Assembly: GCA_964437725.1 (NCBI GenBank)
Contig: CAYTIB010000035.1
Span: 1 to 29,712, forward strand
From: CAYTIB01 sp964437725
Lineage (GTDB): Bacteria; UBA8248; JACPRG01; G963555815
Length of the DNA: 29,712 bases
Direction of reading: 5' to 3'
The position numbers and the translations under genes were made by a program. Below, in pieces: positions 7,319 to 15,339 of the stretch. Position 1 is the stretch's first letter; the number at the start of each line of letters is the position of its first letter. Below the pieces are notes generated by a model, which ran no database searches, was not told where the DNA came from, and saw only the letters and a list, made by a program, of their open reading frames with translations.

Positions 7319-8140
7319 TTGTCGATAGGAATTGGCGATCGAACCTTCTGGAGCATTTTGGCTTTCCTGGTTATTCTGGGCGGATGCTCCACATCTGGTG
7401 TGTTTCGTTCTAGCGTATTTCGAAAGACCGGGGTCTACCATACCATCAGGCCGGGTGAGACGTTATATCGAATATCCAGAACCTATGGGGTGGATCTGGA
7501 TGAATTGGTGAAGGTTAATCACATCTTTAAGGCCGGGAGTATCACTAAGGGCACGAGGCTATACATTCCAGGTGCGAAACAAGTTCTAATTGTGCCAAAA
7601 CGGAAGAAACGGGTAGTCTTGTCGCCTACGAAATCCCCTAAATGGCCAAGGCGACGGGTAGTTCGAAGAAATCACACTTCGCCCTCATTAGACCCTGCCG
7701 AGACTAAGAAGCTTTCTAAGAATAAAAGGAAAGGCTTGAGACGCCTTGCTCGCGTTACCTTGCCGGCCGAAGTGGATTTCGTTTGGCCTATTAAAGGTAA
7801 ATTGATCTCTGTTTTTAATAACAAAGGCAGACAAAAGCATCAGGGCATTGATATCGCTAGTGTAGTTGGGGCCTCTGTTCTAGCGGCTGAAGACGGGTTC
7901 GTTCTCTTCAGTGGCAAGGGGCCAGGGGGTTATGGGAACATGGTTGTACTCCGACATGTGGGAGGGTTCCATACGATTTACGCTCACAATTCAAAAAACA
8001 AAGTGAAGAAAGGTGACAAAGTTAGGCAGTCAGAAGTAATTGCTTTAGTTGGAGGAATCAGAGGAAATCGAAACCCGCATGTTCACTTTGAAATTCGTTT
8101 TAAAACTAAGCCAAAGGATCCACTTTTTTATTTACCGTAA
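7319..8140 (+). CDS. LysM-M23 peptidase lipoprotein (NlpD-like)
   Basis: This is a murein-binding envelope protein of NlpD layout. It has a lipoprotein signal with lipobox L-G-G-C (Cys23), a LysM domain (about residues 39-86), a very basic Lys/Arg-rich linker (about 90-145) and a C-terminal M23 endopeptidase domain (about 155-273). The zinc-site residues appear intact: H-x-x-x-D in H-Q-G-I-D, then Y-A-H and H-x-H in H-V-H-F-E. E. coli NlpD is catalytically degenerate, so this copy may itself cut peptidoglycan cross-links. TTG 7319 is chosen for a GAGG at 7309-7312. TTG 7304 is an alternative that adds five residues including two Arg to the signal peptide. In many bacteria surE-pcm-nlpD are adjacent, but here about 5 kb separates them. 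Confidence 0.9.
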   Translation: MSIGIGDRTFWSILAFLVILGGCSTSGVFRSSVFRKTGVYHTIRPGETLYRISRTYGVDLDELVKVNHIFKAGSITKGTRLYIPGAKQVLIVPKRKKRVVLSPTKSPKWPRRRVVRRNHTSPSLDPAETKKLSKNKRKGLRRLARVTLPAEVDFVWPIKGKLISVFNNKGRQKHQGIDIASVVGASVLAAEDGFVLFSGKGPGGYGNMVVLRHVGGFHTIYAHNSKNKVKKGDKVRQSEVIALVGGIRGNRNPHVHFEIRFKTKPKDPLFYLP

Positions 8141-8175
8141 CGCTATTGCCGGTTGAAGTTAGATGGAGGTATTAA

Positions 8176-8700
8176 ATGTTAAGTGTCGACGATCTTAAAT
8201 CTAAGATCCGGGATATACAGGATTTTCCGAAAAAAGGAATTTTATTTAAAGATATTACAACTTTACTGTCAGATGGTGAGGCGTTTGCGACTTCGATTGA
8301 CCTTATTGGTGAGCGCTATATTGATAAGGAAGTGGACTTAGTGGTTGGGGCCGAGGCTCGTGGCTTCGTGTTTGGTGCAGCACTGGCATATAAGCTGAAT
8401 GCTGGTATTGTCATGATTCGAAAAACTGGAAAGCTTCCGCATCGGACGGTCAAGGCACTTTATGAGCTTGAGTATGGAACCGATGTACTAGAGATTCATG
8501 AAGACGCTATATCTGAAAAACATAGGGTATTAATCGTGGATGATCTTTTAGCAACGGGTGGTACGTCTTCGGCCGCTGCTGAATTAGTTCGGAAATTGAG
8601 GGGGAACATCGTTGGGTTTGCCTTTTTAGTAGAGCTTTTATCTCTAAATGGTCGCGATTGTCTCGAGGGTAATGATATTTTCTCACTGATCCAATTCTGA
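8176..8700 (+). CDS. apt: Adenine phosphoribosyltransferase
   Basis: Apt salvages adenine by converting it with PRPP to AMP and pyrophosphate in the cytosol. The sequence has the early F-P-x-x-G-I-x-F-x-D-I-T segment, the E-A-R-G-F-x-F-G pyrophosphate/adenine-site motif (60-67), the flexible R-K-x-G-K-L-P segment, and the PRPP-binding V-L-I-V-D-D-L-L-A-T-G-G-T (118-130). The length of 174 residues is typical. The ATG at 8176 follows ATGGAGG (8162-8168). The gene is 35 bases after the M23 lipoprotein gene and is probably the last of that run, because a new promoter is visible at 8857. Confidence 0.95.
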   Translation: MLSVDDLKSKIRDIQDFPKKGILFKDITTLLSDGEAFATSIDLIGERYIDKEVDLVVGAEARGFVFGAALAYKLNAGIVMIRKTGKLPHRTVKALYELEYGTDVLEIHEDAISEKHRVLIVDDLLATGGTSSAAAELVRKLRGNIVGFAFLVELLSLNGRDCLEGNDIFSLIQF

Positions 8701-8856
8701 TTCTGTTTTGCCGTGGGGTTTAAAGGAATGGGTCCGGACTTAAGCGGACGAAATGGAATAGTGACTTTAGTGAAGAGACGCGCTGTAGGTTTATGTCATA
8801 GTGTGTGAAGTGTTATTTTGGAACGGTTGGTGTAGATCTGGCGCAAAATAGGGATT

Positions 8857-8885
8857 TTGACATGGATCCTGAGGTTCCTTAAAAT
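8857..8885 (+). promoter_or_regulatory. Near-consensus sigma70-type promoter ahead of the CBS gene
   Basis: TTGACA (8857-8862), a spacer of exactly 17 bases, and TAAAAT (8880-8885). Start of transcription would be near 8892. It lies in the roughly 290-base gene-free stretch after apt, in which I see no other feature except a five-base-pair stem (GTCCG/CGGAC near 8731-8748) without a T-run. Confidence 0.7.
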
Positions 8886-8991
8886 CAGTCCCTGCATGGT
8901 CTTATGTCATCAAAATCTTATTGAGCCTTTTTGATGGTTGGAAATCTACTTTTCCTTCAGGCTGAAAAAGCAGACAGGGCGAGATTTTATT

Positions 8992-9441
8992 GTGGTTGAG
9001 AAACAAGTTTCTACTGAGAAAACATATAAAGTCCGCGACTATATGAGTGAGAATGTCGTGTCTATTCCATTGGGGGAAACCCTTAAGCTAGCTGAGGACA
9101 TCATGTCGCTTGGGCAAATTCTCCATTTGCCGGTGGTCGAAGCTGGGCGACTTGTCGGTGTGGTCAGTCAGCGCGACTTGCTACGATCATCATTAACGAC
9201 TTTGCTAGAACATACCGAATCTGATCGCGAACTTTTTCTTGAATCAGTTCGAGTTTCTGAGATCATGACTCCACTTGCAAGAACCATTACTCCAGAAGTG
9301 CCTATTGCGGATGCGGCGCGGCTGTTGCTTGAACACAAGATTGGTTGCCTGCCTGTGGTGTCCGAAGAACGAGATGGCGAGATTGTTGGTCTAATTACCG
9401 CAACAGATCTTCTTAAAGCGTTTCTTGATAGCTTGGAGTGA
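8992..9441 (+). CDS. Two-CBS-domain protein
   Basis: Tandem CBS domains bind adenine nucleotides or SAM and usually sense energy state. The first CBS domain starts at V-R-D-Y-M-S-E-N-V and contains the turn V-G-V-V-S-Q-R-D-L. The second starts at V-S-E-I-M-T-P and ends at V-G-L-I-T-A-T-D-L-L-K. Both carry the family's G-h-x-S/T-x-x-D-L signature. No enzymatic or transport domain is attached, so it is a stand-alone regulator or partner protein. The GTG at 8992 keeps the whole first domain. A TTG at 8938 would add 18 residues, and neither start has a strong ribosome binding site. The product is 149 residues from GTG. It follows the strong promoter at 8857-8885 and leads into the FMN-barrel and rubredoxin genes. 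Confidence 0.85.
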   Translation: MVEKQVSTEKTYKVRDYMSENVVSIPLGETLKLAEDIMSLGQILHLPVVEAGRLVGVVSQRDLLRSSLTTLLEHTESDRELFLESVRVSEIMTPLARTITPEVPIADAARLLLEHKIGCLPVVSEERDGEIVGLITATDLLKAFLDSLE

Positions 9442-9510
9442 ATGAGATTTCATGGCGATTTTTCTTGGCTAGTTTTTCATTGGGATTGGATTCTCTGTGG
9501 GAACCTTAAA

Positions 9511-9981
9511 ATGAGTAGACTTCTGGGACCTCGGATCCCAGATGATTTTCGGTTGAAACTCTGTGCTGAGGATTTGTCTGATTTGGAAGGTCGAGCTCTT
9601 CTCCTTTTGACTTTGGATAAAGAGGGGTTTCCTCATCCTGCTATGCTGTCATATCGGGAAATGGCGTCTCCGGATTTGAATCGTATTCGTTTTGCAATAT
9701 GGCAAGGAACGAACACGAGCAAGAACATTGGTTGCGACCCACGTGCATCATTGATCGCTGTAGATAAAGAAATGAGCTACTATCTCAAGGGGCGAGTTCG
9801 TATCCTGCGTAAGGATTCAGAAACTTTTGAAGGGTGCTCCATCTATGAATTTACTGTGGAGACGGTTTTAGAAGATTCGGAGCCGCAGCTTCCAATCTCT
9901 AGTGGTGTTGAGTATCTAAACTACCAAGGTGTAGAGACGGCTGCCACCCGGAAGAGGCATCTAACAGAATTGTTGAATTGA
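9511..9981 (+). CDS. Pyridoxamine-5'-phosphate-oxidase-like FMN-binding split-barrel protein
   Basis: This is a small split-barrel protein. The segment L-L-L-L-T-L-D-K-E-G-F-P-H-P-A-M-L-S is the first barrel strand pair, followed by R-F-A-I-W-Q-G-T-N-T-S-K-N-I and D-P-R-A-S-L-I-A-V, the pattern by which PNPOx-like barrels hold flavin phosphate. No residues specific to true PdxH are evident, so the function is open (flavin reductase, nitroreductase-like or heme/F420 oxidoreductase). The ATG at 9511 gives 156 residues and begins just before the domain. An ATG at 9442, touching the upstream stop codon, would add an unlikely Trp-rich leader. It sits directly before rubredoxin, suggesting a redox role. 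Confidence 0.75.
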   Translation: MSRLLGPRIPDDFRLKLCAEDLSDLEGRALLLLTLDKEGFPHPAMLSYREMASPDLNRIRFAIWQGTNTSKNIGCDPRASLIAVDKEMSYYLKGRVRILRKDSETFEGCSIYEFTVETVLEDSEPQLPISSGVEYLNYQGVETAATRKRHLTELLN

Positions 9982-10034
9982 TTTTATGGGACAAAAGGGT
10001 TTTTAAATGTGGTACTCCTCAAGAGGAAAATCTA

Positions 10035-10193
10035 ATGAAATTTGAATGTACTGTTTGTGGGTATGTTTATGAAAATGCAGAGGGAGATCCCGATGGAGGT
10101 ATAGCACCAGGGACCCCGTTTGAAGACATTCCCGATGATTGGGTTTGTCCGGTTTGCGGTGCTACCAAGGCTGATTTTTCTCAGGTTGATTGA
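10035..10193 (+). CDS. Rubredoxin
   Basis: This is a 52-residue one-iron electron carrier. The four iron ligands are Cys5 and Cys8 (C-T-V-C-G-Y-V-Y) and Cys38 and Cys41 (C-P-V-C-G-A), with the usual G-D-P-D-G-G-I-A-P-G-T-P-F turn and Pro-Asp-Asp-Trp before the second knuckle. The ATG at 10035 follows AGAGGA at about 10022-10027. An upstream TTG at 9978 would add a non-family leader. Rubredoxins serve alkane monooxygenases, superoxide reductases and oxygen reductases, none of which is in the window. Its neighbour at 9511 is a possible flavin partner. Confidence 0.95.
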   Translation: MKFECTVCGYVYENAEGDPDGGIAPGTPFEDIPDDWVCPVCGATKADFSQVD

Positions 10194-10263
10194 AGCCTAG
10201 GAAGTTGTCTTGTGAAAACTTTTGATTTTGCCGGAGAATCGAAAAACGGCAGTTGGAGATGAC

Positions 10264-11220
10264 ATGAGTGAGTCATATTTGGCACTTCGAAAGCGCCTGG
10301 AATCAAGGGACCGAGGGTTAAGAGACAAGGTTATGACGCTTTCTGAAGCTGTTGGGTTAGTGCAAGACGGCGATCAGGTAGCCTTGGGTGGTAATACTTT
10401 TTCTCGAACCCCTTTCGCACTGGTATGGGAAACGGTTCGTCAGAGAAAGAAAAATCTGAAAATTGTACGGAATATAACGTCTTCTGAGGGTGATTTGCTT
10501 TTAGCGGGCGGTTGTACAAACCATTATGTTACTAGTTGGTTTAGCCAAGGAATAATCTGGGGTGTTTCGCGAATCATGAGACATTACACAGAGTCGGGGA
10601 TTGTCCGTTACGACGAGTGGAGTCATATGAGTATCGGTATGATGTTCAGAGCCGGCGCGCTTGGTCTGCCTTTTATGCCCACTCGCGTAATGATGGGTTC
10701 TGACATGGCACGGTTGCTAGAGAATGAAATAAAGGAGTTAGACTGTCCATTTACAGGAGACAAACTGGCCCTGCTGCCTGCGTTAAACCCTGACGTTGCA
10801 TTCATCCATGTCCAAAGGGCAGATCCTCATGGAAACGCGCAGTATGATGGGCTTCCCTTCATGGATGCAGATGTTGCAATGGCGGCTAATAAAGTTATTC
10901 TCACGACCGAGCAGATTATTAGTAACGATCAGATACGACGCGCTCCCGACCAAACGAAGATCCCATTTTTTTGTGTGGAGGCTGTTGTGGAAGTACCTTA
11001 TGGTAGCGCTCCTCATGAATGTTCTGGAATGTATGAGCCTTTCTACGCTCATATGGATCAATATGCCAAATTGACCCGCGAGAAAGGTGTCGATGGCGCC
11101 GAAGAGTACCTAGGAAAGCATGTTTACTCTCCTGATTCTTGGGATGATTATCTTGGTTTGATTGGCATTCGTGATGTTATTGAAGCTACGAAAGCCGGAA
11201 GGAGGATGTACAGTGACTAA
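10264..11220 (+). CDS. Class I CoA-transferase, subunit A (GctA-like)
   Basis: This is the first subunit of a heteromeric CoA-transferase, resembling glutaconate CoA-transferase alpha and related 3-oxoacid or IpdA-type proteins. Such enzymes move CoA between an acyl-CoA and a free acid. Visible segments are an early V-M-T-L-S-E-A-V-x-L-V-Q-D-G-D-Q-V-A-L-G-G, then P-x-A-L-V-W-E-T-V-R, a H-M-S-I-G-M-M-F-R-A-G-A-L-G-L-P-F-M-P region and A-F-I-H-V-Q-R-A-D-P-H-G-N-A-Q-Y-D-G, typical of GctA. The ATG at 10264 is preferred because of GGAG at 10255-10258. The TTG at 10222 is an alternative that adds 14 residues. The stop overlaps the start of the B subunit, so the two are translationally coupled. The physiological acid is not known. 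Confidence 0.85.
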   Translation: MSESYLALRKRLESRDRGLRDKVMTLSEAVGLVQDGDQVALGGNTFSRTPFALVWETVRQRKKNLKIVRNITSSEGDLLLAGGCTNHYVTSWFSQGIIWGVSRIMRHYTESGIVRYDEWSHMSIGMMFRAGALGLPFMPTRVMMGSDMARLLENEIKELDCPFTGDKLALLPALNPDVAFIHVQRADPHGNAQYDGLPFMDADVAMAANKVILTTEQIISNDQIRRAPDQTKIPFFCVEAVVEVPYGSAPHECSGMYEPFYAHMDQYAKLTREKGVDGAEEYLGKHVYSPDSWDDYLGLIGIRDVIEATKAGRRMYSD

Positions 11221-11989
11221 ATCAGCGACGGATGCTGAGTACTCGACTGCAGAGATTCTCTCTGTGATGAGTTCTCGGATCCTAGAAGACGGAAAAGTGC
11301 TTTTTGCCGGAGTGGGCATTCCTTTGCTTGCTGCCACATTGGCTCAGCGGATGCATGCCCCCCATTTGACAATTTTGTTCGAGGGTGGAGTTGTTGGTCC
11401 TTTTATCGAGCCGGGAAAGCTTCCACCGTCGACCAACGAAGCTAGAACTGCTCGAAGAGCAAACATGGTCCCATCACCCACAGATGTGCTCGCGCTGCTT
11501 CAGCGTGGGTATGTAGACTATGGTTTTATGGGAGGAGCACAGGTCGATCAATATGGCAATCTGAATAGTTCTTTTATTGGGGATCCAGAAAACCCTAAAG
11601 TTCGCCTTCCTGGAAGTGGCGGAGGAAATGATATTGCCAGCCTAGCTAAGATGATCGTAGCTATGCCGCATGAGAAAAAACGTTTGGTTGAAAAGGTAGA
11701 TTTTGTGACTAGTCCGGGCTATCTGAACGGAGGCAGCACGCGTCACGATTCTGGGCTCATCACGGGAAACATGTATAAAGTTATTACTAATCTCTGCATT
11801 ATGGATTTTGATGAAGATAACAAGCAAATGCGTCTGGAGGCACTCCATCCCGGAGTTGAGGTTGCTGAAGTGTTAGAAAATACGGATTTCGAACCTGTGA
11901 TCCCGGAAAAACTAGGTACAACTTCACCCCCAACAGAAGAAGAGCTAGGGATCTTACGGGAATTAGATCCAGAAAGAATGTATCTCTAG
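11213..11989 (+). CDS. Class I CoA-transferase, subunit B (GctB-like)
   Basis: This is the catalytic second subunit. L-F-E-G-G-V-V-G-P places Glu57 where class I CoA-transferases carry the glutamate that forms the covalent CoA thioester. That residue argues for a true transferase rather than an IpdAB-type ring-opening hydrolase, which is described as lacking it. Other features are V-G-I-P-L-L-A-A-x-L-A near the N-terminus, Y-V-D-Y-G-F-M-G-G-A-Q-V-D-x-x-G-N-L-N-S and L-P-G-S-G-G-G-N-D-I-A. The GTG at 11213 lies inside the end of subunit A, eight bases overlapping, behind GGAAGGAGG at 11198-11206, so coupling is strong. The length of 258 is normal. Confidence 0.85.
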   Translation: MTKSATDAEYSTAEILSVMSSRILEDGKVLFAGVGIPLLAATLAQRMHAPHLTILFEGGVVGPFIEPGKLPPSTNEARTARRANMVPSPTDVLALLQRGYVDYGFMGGAQVDQYGNLNSSFIGDPENPKVRLPGSGGGNDIASLAKMIVAMPHEKKRLVEKVDFVTSPGYLNGGSTRHDSGLITGNMYKVITNLCIMDFDEDNKQMRLEALHPGVEVAEVLENTDFEPVIPEKLGTTSPPTEEELGILRELDPERMYL

Positions 11990-12085
11990 TATTTGTTTAA
12001 TATTTATACTCTAATTTATTGTTTTTAAAAATTCAATTAATTCATCAAATAAAAATATATTTTTGCCAACTAAGGACAGAGAGAA
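11990..12085. other. Short AT-rich spacer between the CoA-transferase and acyl-CoA ligase genes
   Basis: These 96 bases are very AT-rich compared with both flanking genes and contain several short A- and T-runs. They could hold a promoter with an UP-like element or a regulator site for the downstream ligase genes. No single -35/-10 pair stands out, and no hairpin with a T-tract is obvious. Confidence 0.35.
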
Positions 12086-12790
12086 TTGGCTGCCGATGAG
12101 GTCCGATCATTTTTGAGCTGTATCCGAGATGACGGGAGAACCATGTTGAGCGAGTCCGAGGCCCTGAACTTGCTCCGTCTTAGTGGGGTTCCTGTAGTTC
12201 AGATGGAATCGGTTTCCGACTGTGAAGATGTGGCTGCGGCTGCAGAACGAATTGGTTTCCCTGTTGTTTTGAAGATTGATTCTCCCGATATTCAGCATAA
12301 ATCTGACATTGGTGGTGTGGTTTCCAACCTGGGAACACCCGAATCCGTTGCTCGGGCCGCGCAGAAGATGGAGGCTCATGTCTCGACTGTTTGTCAAAAG
12401 GCAAGGCTCAAGGGGTTTACGGTTCAAACTGTAGCTCAAGGAGCCGAGACTCTTTTGTCTGCTACTGTAGATCCAGTATTTGGACCTGTTCTGACCTTTG
12501 GATTGGGAGGTGTCTGGGTGGAAATACTAGAGGATGTTGTTTTCCGCCTAATTCCAATAAATACAGATGATGCCCAAGAGATAATTACAGAAATTAAAGG
12601 AAGGAAATTATTCGAAGGATTTCGCGGTTCTCCTTCCGTTAATCGGGAGGCGCTTATAAAGGGGCTTGTATCTCTATCAGATTTTCTTTGGAAATATTCC
12701 GATGAAATTGCCGAGATCGAGATCAATCCCTTGGTAGCAGGAGTGGAAGGAATTATCGCAGTCGACGGATTAGTCCGGCTGCACGGGTAA
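12086..12790 (+). CDS. NDP-forming acyl-CoA synthetase, beta (ATP-grasp) subunit
   Basis: This is the smaller subunit of the ADP-forming acetate/acyl-CoA ligase family, which interconverts acyl-CoA + NDP + Pi and acid + CoA + NTP. The ATP-grasp_5 pattern is clear: G-F-P-V-V-L-K-I-D-S-P-D-I-Q-H-K-S-D-I-G-G-V, then V-F-G-P-V-L-T-F-G-L-G-G-V-W-V-E, R-L-I-P-I, and the Mg-site I-E-I-N-P-L-V-A near the end. The TTG start at 12086 is preceded by AAGGA at 12072-12076. The 234-residue length fits a free beta subunit. The alpha subunit lies 20 bases downstream, so the order is beta-alpha. Given the CoA-transferase immediately upstream, the pair could recover energy from a CoA ester made in this cluster. 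Confidence 0.88.
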   Translation: MAADEVRSFLSCIRDDGRTMLSESEALNLLRLSGVPVVQMESVSDCEDVAAAAERIGFPVVLKIDSPDIQHKSDIGGVVSNLGTPESVARAAQKMEAHVSTVCQKARLKGFTVQTVAQGAETLLSATVDPVFGPVLTFGLGGVWVEILEDVVFRLIPINTDDAQEIITEIKGRKLFEGFRGSPSVNREALIKGLVSLSDFLWKYSDEIAEIEINPLVAGVEGIIAVDGLVRLHG

Positions 12791-12810
12791 ATTCTAGAGA
12801 GGAAATGGTA

Positions 12811-14238
12811 ATGAGTGGTTTTTCTCCTATGCTCGAGCCCCGTTCTGTTGCCGTCATAGGTGCTTCGGCTGATCCCAGAAAGTCAGGACATTTTCTGCTG
12901 AAGAATATTTTAGATTGTGGGTACAGAGGAGAGGTGTTTCCGATTAATCCTAAAGGGGGTGAAATTTTAGGTCGGAAGGTATACCCCAGTGTCTTGGACG
13001 TTCCCGGTGAGATTGATTTGGTTCTATTTCTTCTCCCTCGGGAGCATGTCTCTCGTATTTTGGACGAGTGCGGTAAAAAGAATGTTAAAGCAGCTGTGAT
13101 TATAACGGCGGGTTTTGGAGAAGCGCCTGGTGATGGTTTGCGATTTGAAGAAGAACTGAGAGAGGCAATTTCCAGAAGTGGTGTTCGATGTACGGGTCCG
13201 AATACTTTAGGCTTAGCCAATGCTCACCGAGATTTTCTTGCTGGTTTTGTTGCAGTTGATGACTGGCTTAAGGGTGACATCTCCATTATGGCCCAAACAG
13301 GTAACTTTACGGGTTGTATGGCTAATCAAATTATGGATCAGGAGTATCAAAGGCTTGGTATTGGAAAGAGTGTTGCGGTCGGGAATAAGGTAGATCTGGA
13401 TGAGGTTGATTTTTTGGAATATAGTCGGGATGATCCTGAGACCGGTGTCATCGGGTTGTATTTGGAAAGCATTCTTCGGCCTCGGGAATTTTTTTCGCTC
13501 GCCCAAGAAGTAAAAAACAAAAAGCCAATTGTCCTTCTGAAACCAGGGGTAACAAATGTGGGCAAGCGTGTGTCAGCTGCGCATACTGGAGCCCTAGCAT
13601 CAGATGACCGCATATTGGATGCGGCATGCAGGCAGTATGGCGTTGTTCGGGCGAGGACCATTCAGGAATTTTTAGAGATCTTGAAAGGTTTTTCATTTCA
13701 GCCTTTGCCCCGGGGTAAAAGGGTAGGTTTGGTTTTCTATAGCGGTGGTGCGGCAGTGTTAGCGGCTGATCAGCTGGTGTCTGCTGGATTTGCGCTTCCC
13801 GATTTTGACCAACGCACACATCAACGTTTAACGGCACTAATGCCGGAATGGCAACCAGTAGAAAATCCGGTTGACCTGTGGCCCGCGATGACAGGAGATA
13901 ATCTTCGGATTCAGGGAGAGTCAATTCGTGCGGCGATGGATGATACAAACACCGATATAGTTTTGTCACTTTTCTTGGGTGTTCCGAATGCAGATTGTGA
14001 AGGTTTGGCGGGTGAGTTTCGTGCGGCAATGGAGGCCAATCCCCATAAACCAATATTTTCCATGTTCTACGGTGGTCGGGTAAGCGAGAAATGGAAGCGA
14101 GAGTTTGAAGAGGAAGGTCTCCTTTGTGAAACGAGGGTACCTATTTTCCAGGATTCCTCGATGGCCGTCCGGGTTCTTGAGGTAATGGCTTGGTATGCCG
14201 AACGCCGAGACAGAATTTCTCCGGAACCTTGTTTCTAA
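12811..14238 (+). CDS. NDP-forming acyl-CoA synthetase, alpha (CoA-binding) subunit
   Basis: This is the partner of the ATP-grasp subunit. An N-terminal CoA-binding domain (V-A-V-I-G-A-S-A-D-P, V-F-P-I-N-P-K) is followed by two ligase-CoA domains. The second region contains C-x-G-P-N-T-L-G-L, then A-Q-T-G-N-F-T-G and S-A-A-H-T-G-A-L-A. The His258 of that last motif matches the phosphohistidine of AcdA-type enzymes. ATG 12811 is chosen because AGAGAGGA ends at 12803. The ATG at 12805 is too close to that site. The 475-residue product matches the usual 450-470. Substrate range (acetate, aryl acids or branched acids) cannot be told from sequence. The next gene is 248 bases away with its own promoter candidate. 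Confidence 0.88.
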   Translation: MSGFSPMLEPRSVAVIGASADPRKSGHFLLKNILDCGYRGEVFPINPKGGEILGRKVYPSVLDVPGEIDLVLFLLPREHVSRILDECGKKNVKAAVIITAGFGEAPGDGLRFEEELREAISRSGVRCTGPNTLGLANAHRDFLAGFVAVDDWLKGDISIMAQTGNFTGCMANQIMDQEYQRLGIGKSVAVGNKVDLDEVDFLEYSRDDPETGVIGLYLESILRPREFFSLAQEVKNKKPIVLLKPGVTNVGKRVSAAHTGALASDDRILDAACRQYGVVRARTIQEFLEILKGFSFQPLPRGKRVGLVFYSGGAAVLAADQLVSAGFALPDFDQRTHQRLTALMPEWQPVENPVDLWPAMTGDNLRIQGESIRAAMDDTNTDIVLSLFLGVPNADCEGLAGEFRAAMEANPHKPIFSMFYGGRVSEKWKREFEEEGLLCETRVPIFQDSSMAVRVLEVMAWYAERRDRISPEPCF

Positions 14239-14335
14239 TAAGGATACTCGGATTTGCCAGTTTTTAGTTGCAATACTCTGCTTCTATAGGTTGAAAATGC
14301 TAGAGGTAAGAGCGTTTTGTGTTACGAGTTCCCAG

Positions 14336-14364
14336 TTGACTCAGGAAAATTAAATTGTTAGAGT
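14336..14364 (+). promoter_or_regulatory. Candidate promoter for the SsuC/SsuB-type ABC genes
   Basis: TTGACT (14336-14341) and TAGAGT (14359-14364) are exactly 17 bases apart, in the 248-base space between the acyl-CoA ligase alpha gene and the permease gene. The remaining spacer holds a 17-codon frame (14385-14438) with a signal-peptide-like product and no other gene. Confidence 0.45.
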
Positions 14365-14486
14365 TTCCTCCTGCTTTCGTTGGGATGTTGGTCTGTTGTA
14401 CCCTTCTGTTGCCTCTTTCTGTCGGCCAGAATCTTTAGGGGTCCGAGAGTCGAAAGAGGAGGCTACTCGGGAAAATATAGAATAAA

Positions 14487-15335
14487 ATGGATGAAATAAT
14501 CCAAGAGTCATCGGAAGGTTTTCTGAAGCGTCGGGCCGAAGAGGAAGAAACGTCCGGTTGGCTAAAATTTTTCAACCCTCGGATTATGTCCCCCCTATCT
14601 GTTTTGGGTCTATGGTACTTGTCCTCGTGGATCACTGTCCTTGTTACCGAAGAGCAAATACTTCCGTATCCCCATATTGTTGCCAGGGTTATGGTCCTTG
14701 AGACTATCCTGGAGGATGTTTGGAAGTTTTTCGAACATCTTGGATCCAGTCTTTTGCGGATTGTAATTGGATTTGGAATCTCCTTGATTATCGGAATCCC
14801 TATTGGAATCGTTATGGGAATCCGGAAGTATTGGGAGGCATTTTTTGGCGATTATGTTGTTGTCGGACTAACTATTCCAAGTTTGGCGTGGGCAATCATC
14901 GGTGTTTTGTGGTTCGGGATTCAGCCGCTTACTCCGATATTTGCAACCTTCATGATCACCTTTCCATACATTACTATTAATATTTGGGAGGGAATGAAGG
15001 ATGTTAATAAAGATCTAGTGGATATGGCACGGGCTTTCGGAGTTCCTCGAGGAAAGATAATCCGGAGAATTTATATACCCTCATTGATGCCTTTTTTCTT
15101 TGCTTCTATCCGTTTCGGATTCGCCATTGCCTGGAAGATTGTCATCCTAGCAGAGCTTTTTGGAGCAGAGAACGGAATTGGATACATGATTTCATATTGG
15201 TATCATATGTTTAACATGCGTCAGGTTTTAGCCTGGGTTGTTATTTTCACTATTTTAATGTTTGCTCTTGAATATGGAGTTATTCGTCCTTTAGAGCGAA
15301 AAATCCTTTCTTGGCGCCCTGAAGCGAAGATTTGA
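14487..15335 (+). CDS. ABC transporter permease, SsuC/TauC type
   Basis: This is the inner-membrane channel subunit of the family that imports sulfonates, taurine, nitrate, riboflavin/thiamine precursors or similar anions. The product has a charged N-terminal cytosolic stretch (about residues 1-30) and about six hydrophobic spans. The EAA-type loop D-M-A-R-A-F-G-V-P-R-G-K-I-I-R-R-I-Y-I-P-S-L-M-P docks the ATPase. The closing segment V-I-R-P-L-E-R-K-I-L-S-W-R-P is typical of SsuC/TauC relatives. The length of 282 is slightly above the usual 250-270 because of the N-terminus. The ATG at 14487 has no strong ribosome binding site. Its ATPase follows after 4 bases. No NMT1/SsuA-like binding protein is nearby. 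Confidence 0.9.
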   Translation: MDEIIQESSEGFLKRRAEEEETSGWLKFFNPRIMSPLSVLGLWYLSSWITVLVTEEQILPYPHIVARVMVLETILEDVWKFFEHLGSSLLRIVIGFGISLIIGIPIGIVMGIRKYWEAFFGDYVVVGLTIPSLAWAIIGVLWFGIQPLTPIFATFMITFPYITINIWEGMKDVNKDLVDMARAFGVPRGKIIRRIYIPSLMPFFFASIRFGFAIAWKIVILAELFGAENGIGYMISYWYHMFNMRQVLAWVVIFTILMFALEYGVIRPLERKILSWRPEAKI

Positions 15336-15339
15336 AATC

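Noticed and set aside
11213..11989. IpdB-type ring-opening hydrolase subunit.
   Set aside because: Glu57 sits at the catalytic position of true CoA-transferases, which argues against the hydrolase reading.
13448..14053. A 201-codon minus-strand frame inside the acyl-CoA ligase alpha gene.
   Set aside because: It lies wholly opposite a clear protein family member and is rich in His and Pro with no domain, as expected for a shadow frame.
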